Origin: JBHJHP01 sp042219825
GTDB lineage: Bacteria > Bacteroidota > Bacteroidia > Bacteroidales > UBA5342
Length of the DNA stretch: 64,000 bases
Direction: 5' to 3'
Assembly (NCBI RefSeq): GCF_042219825.1
Contig: NZ_JBHJHQ010000007.1
Coordinates: 1-64,000 of the forward strand
Each line of letters starts with the position of its first letter. The stretch's first letter is position 1. The position numbers were made by a program, and so were the translations under genes. This document shows, one piece after another, positions 44,271-52,846 of the stretch. The notes under the pieces were generated by a model that had not been told where the DNA came from, searched no databases, and saw nothing but the letters and a program-made list of their open reading frames with translations.

Positions 44271-46319
44271 ATGTTATCCGATATTGACATACAGAAGGCG
44301 CTGGCCTTGCAGTGGCCAGTTATCGATGTGCGTTCACCGGGCGAATTTGAGCATGGTCGTATTCCGGGCGCAGTTAATATTCCCTTGTTTTCCAATGATG
44401 AAAGAGCGCAGGTAGGAACTGTTTATAAAAAACAGTCCAGGGAAGCTGCGATTGAGCTGGGGCTAACTTTTGTAAGCCCTAAGCTGGATGACTTTATTAC
44501 GCAATCGTTTCAGGTCGCACCTGACGGAAAGGTTATTGTGCATTGCTGGCGTGGGGGCATGCGGAGTCAGGCTTTTGCCAGGCATTTAGCGGATAACGGC
44601 TTCTCTGATGTCAGGGTGATTACCGGTGGATATAAATCGTACAGACGGCAGGTATTAAGCGATTTTACTATTCCGGTTCATCTGAATGTATTGGGAGGAT
44701 ATACCGGGAGCGGCAAGACTTATATTTTAAAGGAGCTCAAGAAGAACGGGAATCAGGTGATCGATCTGGAAGGTCTGGCACATCATAAGGGATCAGCTTT
44801 CGGTGGAATTGGACAGGCTAAACAGCCAACGGTAGAGCAATTTGAGAATAACCTCCATTCGGTTTGGCGTCAGCTTGATTTAAAGAAACCCATTTGGGTG
44901 GAGGATGAAAGCATTGATATCGGGAGGGTTAAAATTCCGGTACCACTGTTCAGGCAAATGACAGATGCACGTCTTGTTTTTATAGAGATTCCAAAAGAAC
45001 AGCGAGCCCTGCATTTGGCAGCGGAATATGGAAGCTGTGACACAGAAGCACTGGCAAATGCCGTTCAGCGGATTTCAAAACGGTTGGGCGGATTAAGGGT
45101 GAAGAACGCTCTCGAAGATCTCGAAAAACAAAATTATTATGATGTTGCCCTGAATACGTTGCATTACTACGATAAAACATATTTAAAAGGCATGCAAAGG
45201 AGGAATAGACAAAACGTATTGCAGATCACCCTTCCTTCGACTAATCATGCAGAAAATGCCACAAAAATTGAAAAATACTTGAACATGATGGAGAATATTA
45301 AACTAACACAATACAGTCACGGTGCAGGTTGCGGATGTAAAATATCACCAGCTGTGCTATCCGATATTCTGAAGACAAACCAGGTGGCCACGCCTGATGC
45401 CCGTCTGCTTGTAGGTAACGACAGCCGGGATGATGCTGCTGTATATGATATGGGTGACGGAACATCCATCATCAGTACCACCGATTTTTTTATGCCTATT
45501 GTTGATGATCCGTTCTCTTTTGGTAAAATAGCGGCCACCAATGCCATCAGTGATGTGTATGCCATGGGTGGAAAACCGCTTTTGGCAATTGCTATTTTAG
45601 GATGGCCTGTGGACAAGTTACCGGCAGAAGTGGCTCAGCAGGTTCTTGAAGGCGGACGGCAGGCCTGTAAAGAGGCCGGGATTTCCCTGGCGGGCGGACA
45701 CAGCATTGACAGTCCCGAACCGATATTTGGCCTGGCTGTAACAGGACAGGTGGATCTGAAGAAACTTAAACGCAATGATACCGCAACAGAGGGATGCCGG
45801 CTTTATCTGACTAAGCCACTTGGTGTCGGGGTATTTACCACCGCTCAGAAACAGGGGAAACTGCTGCCGAAGCATCAGAATATTGCACCCGATTCCATGT
45901 CGAAGCTGAACAGAATAGGACAGGAACTGGCTGAGATAAATGGCATCACGGCCATGACTGATGTGACGGGATTTGGTCTTCTGGGACATCTTACCGAAAT
46001 GTGTGAGGGCAGTAAGCTTTCTGCAGAAATTATGTTTGATAAAATACCGGTCTTTCCGGATGTGCAACAGTACCTGGATCAGAAATGTATCCCCGGAGGA
46101 ACACACCGCAACTGGGTAAGCTATGGACAGCATATTCAGTTAAAATCAGAAAGCGACAAGTTTATTTTATGTGATCCTCAAACCAGCGGAGGACTACTGA
46201 TTGCTGTGGCAGAAGAAGCTGTTGATGCCGTGGAGGTGTTGTTGAAAAGTCACGACATTGAACCGGTTTCATTTGGAAGGTTATACCCGCAATCAGATAC
46301 CCTGATAAAAGTAATTTGA
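44271..46319 (+). CDS. selU-selD: Fusion of tRNA 2-selenouridine synthase (SelU/MnmH) and selenophosphate synthetase (SelD)
   Basis: 682 aa in one frame. The N-terminal about 335 residues are SelU: a rhodanese domain (VIDVRSPGEFEHGRIPGA; active-site Cys92 in HCWRGGMRSQ) and a P-loop domain (Walker A GGYTGSGKT, residues 142-150). The remaining about 343 residues are SelD, starting near Met339/Met340 with HGAGCGCKISP (catalytic Cys354, neighbouring Cys356 and Lys357), GNDSRDDAAVY, TDFFMPIVDDP, AGGHSIDSPEP, DVTGFGLLGH and DPQTSGGLL. SelD makes selenophosphate from selenide and ATP; SelU uses it to convert 2-thiouridine to 2-selenouridine at tRNA wobble position 34. Both halves are about full length compared with separate E. 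coli proteins (364 and 347 aa), so this is a true bifunctional fusion rather than a read-through remnant. No selA/selB/selC is in the window. Confidence 0.93.
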   Translation: MLSDIDIQKALALQWPVIDVRSPGEFEHGRIPGAVNIPLFSNDERAQVGTVYKKQSREAAIELGLTFVSPKLDDFITQSFQVAPDGKVIVHCWRGGMRSQAFARHLADNGFSDVRVITGGYKSYRRQVLSDFTIPVHLNVLGGYTGSGKTYILKELKKNGNQVIDLEGLAHHKGSAFGGIGQAKQPTVEQFENNLHSVWRQLDLKKPIWVEDESIDIGRVKIPVPLFRQMTDARLVFIEIPKEQRALHLAAEYGSCDTEALANAVQRISKRLGGLRVKNALEDLEKQNYYDVALNTLHYYDKTYLKGMQRRNRQNVLQITLPSTNHAENATKIEKYLNMMENIKLTQYSHGAGCGCKISPAVLSDILKTNQVATPDARLLVGNDSRDDAAVYDMGDGTSIISTTDFFMPIVDDPFSFGKIAATNAISDVYAMGGKPLLAIAILGWPVDKLPAEVAQQVLEGGRQACKEAGISLAGGHSIDSPEPIFGLAVTGQVDLKKLKRNDTATEGCRLYLTKPLGVGVFTTAQKQGKLLPKHQNIAPDSMSKLNRIGQELAEINGITAMTDVTGFGLLGHLTEMCEGSKLSAEIMFDKIPVFPDVQQYLDQKCIPGGTHRNWVSYGQHIQLKSESDKFILCDPQTSGGLLIAVAEEAVDAVEVLLKSHDIEPVSFGRLYPQSDTLIKVI

Positions 46320-46546
46320 TTTTAAAGCATGCAATTATTTTAGGTAATTTCAGAAAGTTTTGTTGTCCACTAGTATTTTAAATCAGGGATTACTTGTCAA
46401 GTACTCACTACTGGACTTTAGTAGAGCCTTTTAAAGTTTTGATTTCCCCGGATACGCTTGAATAAAATTTGGTTTCCCGGAATAACTTGTTGCAATATTT
46501 GCTACCTTGTTACACTTTTACCAACTTACTTAAAAAACCAACCGTT

Positions 46547-47947
46547 ATGATTGTTAAATTCTTAGGCGCGGCTCAGGAAGTTACCGGAAGTAAGCACCTT
46601 GTTATCACCCAGAAAAACAAAAAGATATTATTGGATTGTGGCATGTATCAGGGCAAAGGAAAAGAAACCGATGCCATGAACCGTGATCTTGGCTTCGAGC
46701 CATCCGAAATAGATCATATCATTCTAACCCACGCACACATCGACCATTCGGGCCTGATTCCATATGTATACCGGCGCGGGTTTTGTGGTTCGGTGATCTG
46801 TACACATGCCACGCTTGATTTGTGTAAGATTATGCTGGCAGATTCAGGTGCCATACATGAGGCTGATACGATATTATTTAACAAAAAAATGCTGGCACGC
46901 GGTCTTCCACCGGTTGAACCGATTTACACCCGTAAGGATGCTGTGAAATGTATGGAGTTGTTTATCGGTGTGGCTTATGAACGAAAGTTTTACATTGACC
47001 CTGAAACAAAAGTGCGGTTTACAAATACCGGTCATATGTTGGGAAGTGGTACCGTAATGCTGGAAATACTGGAGACGGATGGGTTGAAAAAACTGGCCTA
47101 TACCGGTGATATTGGACGAAAACACAATAAAATACTACGTCCACCCGTGCCTTTCCCGCAATGTGATTTTCTGATTACGGAATCCACTTATGGAGATCGT
47201 CTGCATAAGGATCATAAGGAAGCACGGAATGAACTGCTCCACGTCATTAAACATACCTGTATTGAAAAGAAAGGGAAACTGGTTATTCCTTCGTTCAGTG
47301 TGGGGCGTACCCAGGAAATTGTGTATACCCTGAACCAGTTGTTCAATGAGGGCAAACTGCCACGGGTGGATATCTATGTGGATAGTCCGCTGGCAGTGAA
47401 TGCCACAGACGTATTTCGCCTGCATCCGGAGTGCTTTAATGATGAGATGCTGGACGAGATGTATTCGGATCCTGATCCGTTTGGCTTCAACCGTCTGTTC
47501 TATACCAGAACGGTGGCAGAATCAAAACGCATAAATGAACGCAAAGAACCCTGTGTGATTATATCTGCATCGGGCATGATGGAAGCCGGACGTGTAAAAC
47601 ACCATCTGGCCAACACCATTGCAAATCCACGGAATTCAGTTCTGGCAGTAGGATACTGTGCGCCGCGAACGCTGGGAGCTAAAATATTGCGGGGGGACAA
47701 AGAAATCTCAATTCATGGCAATGTTTACCCGGTGAATGCTGAAATATTCAGGATTGATTCTTACAGTGGGCATGGCGATTATGAGGAGATGATCGATTTT
47801 TTGAATTGCCAGGACAAGGAGCAGATTAAACGGACCTTTATCGTTCATGGTGAGAAGGATGCCCAGGAAACGTATAAACAACATCTTGAAGACGATGGCT
47901 TTGGCAATATTGAAATTCCGGAAAGAGGATATTGGGTGTCGTTGTAA
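46547..47947 (+). CDS. Beta-CASP metallo-beta-lactamase-fold RNA-processing nuclease
   Basis: 466 aa from ATG 46547, where MIVKFLGAAQEVTGSKH matches the usual N-terminus (a TTG 78 nt earlier is in frame but gives a non-family extension). The metallo-beta-lactamase core has the zinc motif THAHIDHSG (about residues 58-66), TGHMLGSG and YTGDIGR. The beta-CASP insert and the C-terminal RMMBL domain show FSVGRTQE, SASGMMEAGRVKHHL, GYCAPRTLG and the late IDSYSGHGDY His motif. The family includes archaeal/bacterial CPSF-like and YSH1-like endonucleases acting on RNA in the cytoplasm. It stands alone, preceded by 227 nt with no clear gene. Catalytic residues look intact. The substrate in Bacteroidota is not established. 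Confidence 0.9.
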   Translation: MIVKFLGAAQEVTGSKHLVITQKNKKILLDCGMYQGKGKETDAMNRDLGFEPSEIDHIILTHAHIDHSGLIPYVYRRGFCGSVICTHATLDLCKIMLADSGAIHEADTILFNKKMLARGLPPVEPIYTRKDAVKCMELFIGVAYERKFYIDPETKVRFTNTGHMLGSGTVMLEILETDGLKKLAYTGDIGRKHNKILRPPVPFPQCDFLITESTYGDRLHKDHKEARNELLHVIKHTCIEKKGKLVIPSFSVGRTQEIVYTLNQLFNEGKLPRVDIYVDSPLAVNATDVFRLHPECFNDEMLDEMYSDPDPFGFNRLFYTRTVAESKRINERKEPCVIISASGMMEAGRVKHHLANTIANPRNSVLAVGYCAPRTLGAKILRGDKEISIHGNVYPVNAEIFRIDSYSGHGDYEEMIDFLNCQDKEQIKRTFIVHGEKDAQETYKQHLEDDGFGNIEIPERGYWVSL

Positions 47948-47950
47948 AAA

Positions 47951-48010
47951 ATGCTTGGTGACCTTTGTGCGATACTTCGTGACCTCAGTTGTAAATTTAG
48001 CCACTAAGCA
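47951..48010. repeat. Degenerate CTTnGTGacc-type dispersed repeat
   Basis: Immediately after the nuclease stop codon, the units CTTGGTGACC, TTTGTGCGATA and CTTCGTGACC succeed each other and lead into TTAGCCACTAAG. The reverse complement has the GGTCACGAAG form seen as intergenic debris repeats in many environmental bacteria. No gene is present here. Confidence 0.45.
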
Positions 48011-48149
48011 ATACCAGTGTAACTCACTAATGTCATAATGATTTCAAGTATACACTGTAGACTTTAGATTTAAAAAAAGTTTGTAACATTTCGGGCTCAG
48101 GTTAGTTTTAACAGTATCGCCAGACATTAAAATATTTAAATTACCGCTT

Positions 48150-48707
48150 ATGAAATCAGTTTTTCTAACAGCCATTGTAATTGTATTAACTACTTCATGT
48201 ATATCAAACCGGTACATGCTGAATGATAATGGTTATAAAAGCACAGCATTAATTTCTGTTATTAAGGAAGCAAAGACAAATGGACAAAAAATCCATAAAC
48301 CTCTCATTGTACTTGACGGTATACCTTATCGCTATGATGTTGAGTTGAAACAAAGCAGACTTCCTGTCAGGCCGGACGATATTGCGAGAATGTCTGTTCT
48401 GAAAGAAAACATGGGAGCATCTATTTATGGTGAAACTGGCAAAGGTGGTGTAATTCTGGTAACTACAAAGCAAGCAGCTATAAGTCCACAAAAAAAAGAG
48501 GTTAGAATTGACTGTTCTCAGCCGGTAAAACAGGACAAGTTATTGTATCTGGTGGATGGAAAGATCACCTCACAATCGGAGATGAACGTTATTGATGCTT
48601 CGTCTATTGATTCCGTTAATGTGATCAAAGATCCTGATGAGATTAAGAAATACACCACTGAAGATTATGATGGGGTGATCGTTATACGAATGAAACAATC
48701 GGATTAA
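48150..48707 (+). CDS. Lipoprotein with two TonB-plug-like segments
   Basis: 185 aa. Lipoprotein signal ending in VLTTSC (lipobox Cys at about residue 17). Residues about 50-105 (KPLIVLDGIPYRYDVE ... DIARMSVLKENMGASIYG ... GGVILVTTK) closely follow the plug domain of SusC/RagA TonB-dependent receptors (PL.V.DG.P ... I..I.VLKDASA..YG..G..GVI.ITTK). Residues about 125-182 (KLLYLVDGKI ... IDSVNVIKDPDEIKKYTTED ... GVIVIRMK) look like a second, diverged copy. There is no barrel, so it cannot be a receptor itself. Similar stand-alone plug (STN/secretin-like) modules occur in Bacteroidota signalling proteins. The function is unknown, and no neighbour clarifies it. Confidence 0.7.
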   Translation: MKSVFLTAIVIVLTTSCISNRYMLNDNGYKSTALISVIKEAKTNGQKIHKPLIVLDGIPYRYDVELKQSRLPVRPDDIARMSVLKENMGASIYGETGKGGVILVTTKQAAISPQKKEVRIDCSQPVKQDKLLYLVDGKITSQSEMNVIDASSIDSVNVIKDPDEIKKYTTEDYDGVIVIRMKQSD

Positions 48708-48729
48708 TTTTATCATCAGAACATGGAAG

Positions 48730-48942
48730 CTAATCTTCCAGTATATGCTTCACCCGTCCAACTTCTCCCGATTCAAGCATCACTTTAATGCCGTGGGGGT
48801 GATTCGGGGATTTAGTCAGAATTCTGGCAACACCTCCTTCCGTTAGTTCTCCGGTTCGCTGGTCCTGCTTCTGAACCACTTCAACCAACATCCCAATTTT
48901 TATATTATTTCTTATGCGGCCATCTTTACACGATTCATTCAT
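48730..48942 (-). CDS. ywbE: YwbE family protein (DUF2196)
   Basis: 70 aa, matching the small YwbE/DUF2196 family: RNNIKIGMLVEVVQKQDQRTG ... LTEGGVARILTKSPNHPHGI ... GEVGRVKHIL. The fold is a small SH3-like beta barrel; the function is uncharacterised, although the fold suggests nucleic-acid or protein binding. It is monocistronic and convergent with the plug-like lipoprotein gene (22 nt apart). A TAnnTTTG match on the minus strand (TAGATTTG, 48982-48989) lies about 40 nt upstream of the start and could be its promoter. Confidence 0.85.
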   Translation of the reverse strand: MNESCKDGRIRNNIKIGMLVEVVQKQDQRTGELTEGGVARILTKSPNHPHGIKVMLESGEVGRVKHILED

Positions 48943-49086
48943 CTTTTTACCTGATTACTGATATGTTCAAATATTATAGCGCAAATCTAAGTGTATTTTC
49001 TTTGATTTATATCCTGATCCTTCAACGGATTTGTAAATCAGGTTTTTTATATAAAATTTGTAACTTTTCTTTCAACTTCTGTACTA

Positions 49087-49629
49087 ATGGGTAAACCAAA
49101 GATTAACATAGTGAAGAAAGAAGACACATTTAACCGGCTGGTGTCAGAGAATAGCGAACGGATCAGGCGCATCTGTTGCTATTACAATAGCAATCCGGAT
49201 GATCAGAAGGATATGTACCAGGAAGTCCTGGTGAATGTATGGAAGAGCCTGGACAATTTCAGGGGTGATGCCAACATTAACACCTGGATCTACCGTATTG
49301 CTGTGAACACCTCGCTCACCTTTACCGGTAAAGCATTTAAGGAGATGAAATTGCTTGTCAGACAGGATGCTGAGAATCTGAGCTCTATTTTGGATGACGA
49401 AGATCTGGCAGCAAAAAAAGTACAGGAGACACAACTGGAGAATCTGCAACTGGAACTGAATCAGCTATCCGTTATTGATAAGGCTTTGATTTCTCTCGTG
49501 CTCGAAGGCCTGAGCATGAAGGATATTGCCGATATCATAGGGATTTCTGAAGCGAATGTGAAGGTTAAGATTCACCGGATCAAACAACAATTAAAAGAAA
49601 ATTTAAAAGCGTTTACCCATGAAAAATGA
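49087..49629 (+). CDS. ECF-type RNA polymerase sigma factor
   Basis: 180 aa. The region 2 segment (about 15-80) has the signature DQKDMYQEVLVNVWKSLDNFRG and NTWIYRIAVNTSL; region 4 (about 120-175) has LSVIDKALISLVLEGLSMKDIADIIGI and an HTH ending VKVKIHRIKQQLKENL. The length and spacing are typical of stand-alone ECF sigma factors, which redirect RNA polymerase in response to a membrane or envelope signal. The 3' end overlaps the next ORF by 11 nt, so that membrane protein is translationally coupled and probably acts with it. Near-consensus TATAAAATTTG sits just upstream of the start, but with one extra base relative to TAnnTTTG. Confidence 0.92.
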   Translation: MGKPKINIVKKEDTFNRLVSENSERIRRICCYYNSNPDDQKDMYQEVLVNVWKSLDNFRGDANINTWIYRIAVNTSLTFTGKAFKEMKLLVRQDAENLSSILDDEDLAAKKVQETQLENLQLELNQLSVIDKALISLVLEGLSMKDIADIIGISEANVKVKIHRIKQQLKENLKAFTHEK

Positions 49630-50161
49630 AACAAATAAAAATGGATCTGTCAATCTGGAATCCTTAGTTGGCCGATTGAGAAATGAAGATCAACGTTACT
49701 CAAGATTGAGTAAAGGGATACAAATTGTTTATTTTGTATTGCTACCTATTTACGTGTTATTATTGATAGTACATATTATTGAAGGCAGTACCTGGTACGA
49801 AATTTTTGGAAGCGTGTGCTTTGCATTATCCATGCTTATTTTTGCCCTTTTCTTCCGCAGATACTATAAAGAATATAAATATGTGGATTATGCTCAGCCC
49901 ACACTATCCATGCTTAAGGATGCAGCTTTTCGCTATCAGCCGTTTCAGTGGAGGATGATCTGGCTTGTGTTGGCACTCTTCTTTATGGACATAGGATTAA
50001 GTCTCACAACTTTTCAAATGGCATACACAGTCCTGGTACAGATTTTGTTTTTAGGAAGTCTTGGGATTGCAACAATTATTGGATATATCATCTGGTGGTT
50101 TCGCTACAGACCCTTAAGAATGGATACTTTGAAACTGATTAAGGAAATAGAAGAAGATTAA
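49619..50161 (+). CDS. Four-helix membrane protein, probable partner of the ECF sigma factor
   Basis: 180 aa, start ATG 49619 inside the last codons of the sigma gene. A cytoplasmic N-terminus of about 35 residues (NLESLVGRLRNEDQRYSRL) is followed by four hydrophobic helices (about 35-55, 65-85, 115-132, 138-160) and a basic tail. It has no zinc-binding anti-sigma motif (HxxxCxxC) and no FecR domain, so it is not a recognised anti-sigma class. Coupling to an ECF sigma gene and the soluble N-terminal segment make a membrane-bound anti-sigma or sensor role likely, as inference. It ends just before the MITE-like element. Confidence 0.6.
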   Translation: MKNETNKNGSVNLESLVGRLRNEDQRYSRLSKGIQIVYFVLLPIYVLLLIVHIIEGSTWYEIFGSVCFALSMLIFALFFRRYYKEYKYVDYAQPTLSMLKDAAFRYQPFQWRMIWLVLALFFMDIGLSLTTFQMAYTVLVQILFLGSLGIATIIGYIIWWFRYRPLRMDTLKLIKEIEED

Positions 50162-50170
50162 TATTATTTA

Positions 50171-50394
50171 GGCTGTCCAAAAAGACAAATAAAAATATTA
50201 GAAACTTATAAATTGAAAGTAATCCTTGTTTTACCCCTCCAAACCTCTCCGTCAGCTGACGGAAGGCTTTTGGTCCCCTTTCCGCGTGTCGCCGAAGCTA
50301 TTGTGGAGGAACAAGGGGATTTAGGGGTAATTTTTTAAAAAACTACTTACAATCTGTAACTAAAGTTTATACAGATATTAATTTTGGACAGTCC
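50171..50394. mobile_element. MITE-like non-coding element with terminal inverted repeats
   Basis: About 224 bp between the convergent ends of the sigma-partner gene and the FmdE gene. The ends carry the inverted repeat CTGTCCAAAA (50173-50182) and TTTTGGACAG (50382-50391). Nested inside is a second pair, TTACCCCT (50231-50238) and AGGGGTAA (50323-50330), and a perfect 16-bp palindrome at 50248-50263 (centre CAGCTG). There is no ORF. The structure fits a miniature inverted-repeat element or a large REP-like hairpin; a target-site duplication is not obvious. Confidence 0.6.
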
Positions 50395-50405
50395 CAAGTC
50401 GGATG

Positions 50406-51008
50406 TTATTTCGCTGCACATTCCATGCACACCTTTTTGTCTCCTTTAACGCGTCCGTATTCCATTACAGTCATTTCTCCGCATTCTTCGCATACAAAGC
50501 TGTTAAAAGAGTGAACCGGTTGTTTCCACTGGTATTCAAACACCTCTGAAATTTTCATCATCTTATCTTCCGGTGCATTCATTACTTTAACTACCAGAGG
50601 TTCTACCACGTCGTCAGGAACCTGTGTTGGGGGCACTCCTTTTTCCCTGTAATCTTTAAAAAAACTTGTTTTTTTATTGGCCAGCATGGCTTCTGCTGTT
50701 GGAGTAACCCGTACGGCACGGTTTGTTTTTTTGTCGATCAGGGTTAAAGCCCATTTCCCTCTGTGGGTTTTCTCAATATTTCCTTTCCCAAACGTACAAC
50801 CTGTTATGACCTGAATACCATCTGCAAAACAGGTGGCGCAGTGATTCTCTCCAAGGTCGAGGATGGCGTGTAGGGCGCTGTCGCCGGTCCGTTCAACACC
50901 AAGTGCATTCATTGCTGCTGAACCAACCCGTAAGCCGTTCGGCATTGCAGGACATTTGTGTCCGTGAAATTTTTGCCCGAATTCGAGCCAGTCTTTTGGA
51001 TCTACCAT
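50406..51008 (-). CDS. FmdE-domain protein with C-terminal zinc ribbon
   Basis: 200 aa. Residues about 10-140 are an FmdE-type domain: FHGHKCPAMPNGLRVGSAAM, then ENHCATCFADGIQVITGCTFGKGNI, with the Cys/His residues that bind metal in this family. The tail (about 170-197) is a treble-clef/zinc-ribbon pattern FVCEECGEMT ... KVCMEC (CxxC, 17-residue spacer, CxxC). FmdE is named for a formylmethanofuran dehydrogenase subunit, but bacterial members occur without that enzyme and their function is open; none of the other Fmd subunits is here. It is the last gene of the ArsR-controlled operon, 54 nt after the porin gene. A redox or metal-thiol sensing role would fit, as inference. Confidence 0.85.
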   Translation of the reverse strand: MVDPKDWLEFGQKFHGHKCPAMPNGLRVGSAAMNALGVERTGDSALHAILDLGENHCATCFADGIQVITGCTFGKGNIEKTHRGKWALTLIDKKTNRAVRVTPTAEAMLANKKTSFFKDYREKGVPPTQVPDDVVEPLVVKVMNAPEDKMMKISEVFEYQWKQPVHSFNSFVCEECGEMTVMEYGRVKGDKKVCMECAAK

Positions 51009-51062
51009 AATTTTTAATTTTATAGTGTTTAAAATCGTTTTACGTTAAATTTATTGTCATTT

Positions 51063-52058
51063 TCATCTAAAAAATAACTGTAACTGAAGGTTGACAGAAT
51101 AATTATTAAGTTTTCCATTAGCTACCTTCATCCTGTTATCAAGCATTACTTTAAGTTTATCTCCATTTAATTTATAGTTATATCCCAGGTGAACTTCCGG
51201 ATAATTTTCTGTTTCGCTAATAAGGTCATTGTATTGATTCCATGAAGCAACCAGTTGATTTTTTCCGAAATTTGTATTCACTAACACATACCATCCATTT
51301 GCCATGTTGCCATCAAGGTTTGCCTGTAGATATTCGGCCTGAATATTGAATCTTTCGGTATGCCACTGAGCAAAGAGATTAAATCGAAAATCATTTCCTG
51401 AATAGGAAACGGAATCGGGAAGCACATTGGAAATTTTTAGTTGGTCGGCTTGCCGGATCATGACAGAGTAACCAGCATAGAGATGGTTACTGAATATATC
51501 AAATGCTGTTTTTTGAGTAAAAAGAAACCCGGTATTATCAAGCCGGTATTCCTTAATGCCGTATCCATTAAATGCTCCCAACCAGACTGTTACATGCTTT
51601 TTCCGGGTTGTGTACTGTGCTTCAATACCAATGTCCCGAACTCCCAGTGTTCCGTTTGGTATCAGGGCATTTATTACACCGGTTCGCTCGGTAAGAGGAA
51701 TTTCATAATCGTGTTGAAACCGTTGCAAACTGTAATGAGGAACAAATTGTCCCATATTAACCCGGAATTGACCTTGTTCATAAAAAGCCATTACGTCCTG
51801 AAGTAAAAACTTTTCATTTTGCAGACTTGTGATAGTCGTTTGCAGATGAAATCCCCAATGATTGCTGAACTCCGGAGCTGAACCGATCCAGAGTTTCATT
51901 CGGCGCATGGCAAAGTTGTTTTCAGAATTTAAATTACTGGTGAACCTTAATTGTGTGTACCCGTCCCATTCTATAGGAGAGGGTTCATTTATTGTTTGGG
52001 CCGGAATTGACAGACTTATCAGCAAGATTAATATTGTATATATTTGTCTCAATGTCAT
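51063..52058 (-). CDS. Phosphate-selective porin O/P-like outer-membrane porin
   Basis: 331 aa with signal peptide (MTLRQIYTILILLISLSIPA). The barrel has alternating strands and P/O-type cues: WDGYTQLRFTSN, FAMRRMKLWIGSAPEF, RVNMGQFVPHYSLQRFQHD, IPLTERTGVINALI, LGVRDIGIEA and terminal LQLQLFFR with Phe near the end. Members form anion-selective outer-membrane pores. The gene is 4 nt from the TauE/SafE permease gene, so the pair could move the same anion across both membranes. It lacks the coiled-coil N-terminus of some OprP proteins. Confidence 0.8.
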   Translation of the reverse strand: MTLRQIYTILILLISLSIPAQTINEPSPIEWDGYTQLRFTSNLNSENNFAMRRMKLWIGSAPEFSNHWGFHLQTTITSLQNEKFLLQDVMAFYEQGQFRVNMGQFVPHYSLQRFQHDYEIPLTERTGVINALIPNGTLGVRDIGIEAQYTTRKKHVTVWLGAFNGYGIKEYRLDNTGFLFTQKTAFDIFSNHLYAGYSVMIRQADQLKISNVLPDSVSYSGNDFRFNLFAQWHTERFNIQAEYLQANLDGNMANGWYVLVNTNFGKNQLVASWNQYNDLISETENYPEVHLGYNYKLNGDKLKVMLDNRMKVANGKLNNYSVNLQLQLFFR

Positions 52059-52062
52059 TCAT

Positions 52063-52818
52063 TTATTGATGAAATGCAGACGTAAGGAGCGGCCAGCTCA
52101 ATTTAACAGCCATCAGTAACAGGATAACAGCAAGGATCTTTTTTACTGTTTTGGGATCAAGCTTTTTATGCATGAATATGGTTCCTAAAGTGGCACCTGC
52201 CAGTCCGCATGCTGCAGCTATAAGCGATACCTTCCAATCCACGACACCCAGGCTCCAGTAAGTCAGAAATCCTGAAAATGACGAAAACGGAACGACGAAT
52301 GCAGTTATCGTTGTTATTTTTTTGGGGTTGAACCCCAGCATTAATAAGAGCGGAGATATTATGCTGCCACCACCAATTCCCAGGATACCCGATAGCAATC
52401 CGGCAAAGATGCCTATGAGAGTTAAGGCTAATATGGGATTGTCTTTCCGGTACACATCCAATTCTTTCCGTTTGTGAAAAAGAAACATGAATCCCGAGAA
52501 TACTAAAAAAGCGATAAAAAGTCCCAGAATTATCTGTTTTGGGATGAATTGAGAAACCCAGGCTCCAACAATAGCAAACAGAAATGATGAGATGATAATG
52601 GGAATTGCTCCTCTGAAATCAAGAAGTTTGTTCCTGATATTGCTGATGCTTGCACCGGTTAAACTAATCGTATTGTAAAATAACCCGACCGGTCTGGCAA
52701 CATTAATTGGAACTCCCAGAGATATGAGAATTGGAATGAGTATAACGGCACCACCAATCCCTCCGAGAGAAAAAACAAAAGCGGCAATAAATGATATGAT
52801 CCCAATTAAGTAATCCAT
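52063..52818 (-). CDS. TauE/SafE family sulfite/anion exporter-like permease
   Basis: 251 aa, eight predicted helices in two inverted halves. Family cues are the N-terminal GGIGGAVILIPILISLGVP and the second-half GIFAGLLSGILGIGGGSIISPLLLMLGFNPKK. TauE/SafE proteins export sulfite, sulfoacetate or related organic/inorganic sulfur anions, or import them, across the inner membrane. The position between an ArsG-like permease and a porin suggests export of an oxyanion or thiol-containing compound. The start ATG 52818 is 28 nt from the end of the arsG-like gene. Confidence 0.9.
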   Translation of the reverse strand: MDYLIGIISFIAAFVFSLGGIGGAVILIPILISLGVPINVARPVGLFYNTISLTGASISNIRNKLLDFRGAIPIIISSFLFAIVGAWVSQFIPKQIILGLFIAFLVFSGFMFLFHKRKELDVYRKDNPILALTLIGIFAGLLSGILGIGGGSIISPLLLMLGFNPKKITTITAFVVPFSSFSGFLTYWSLGVVDWKVSLIAAACGLAGATLGTIFMHKKLDPKTVKKILAVILLLMAVKLSWPLLTSAFHQ

Positions 52819-52846
52819 CGTTCATCGTTAATATTCTGGCTGAGAT

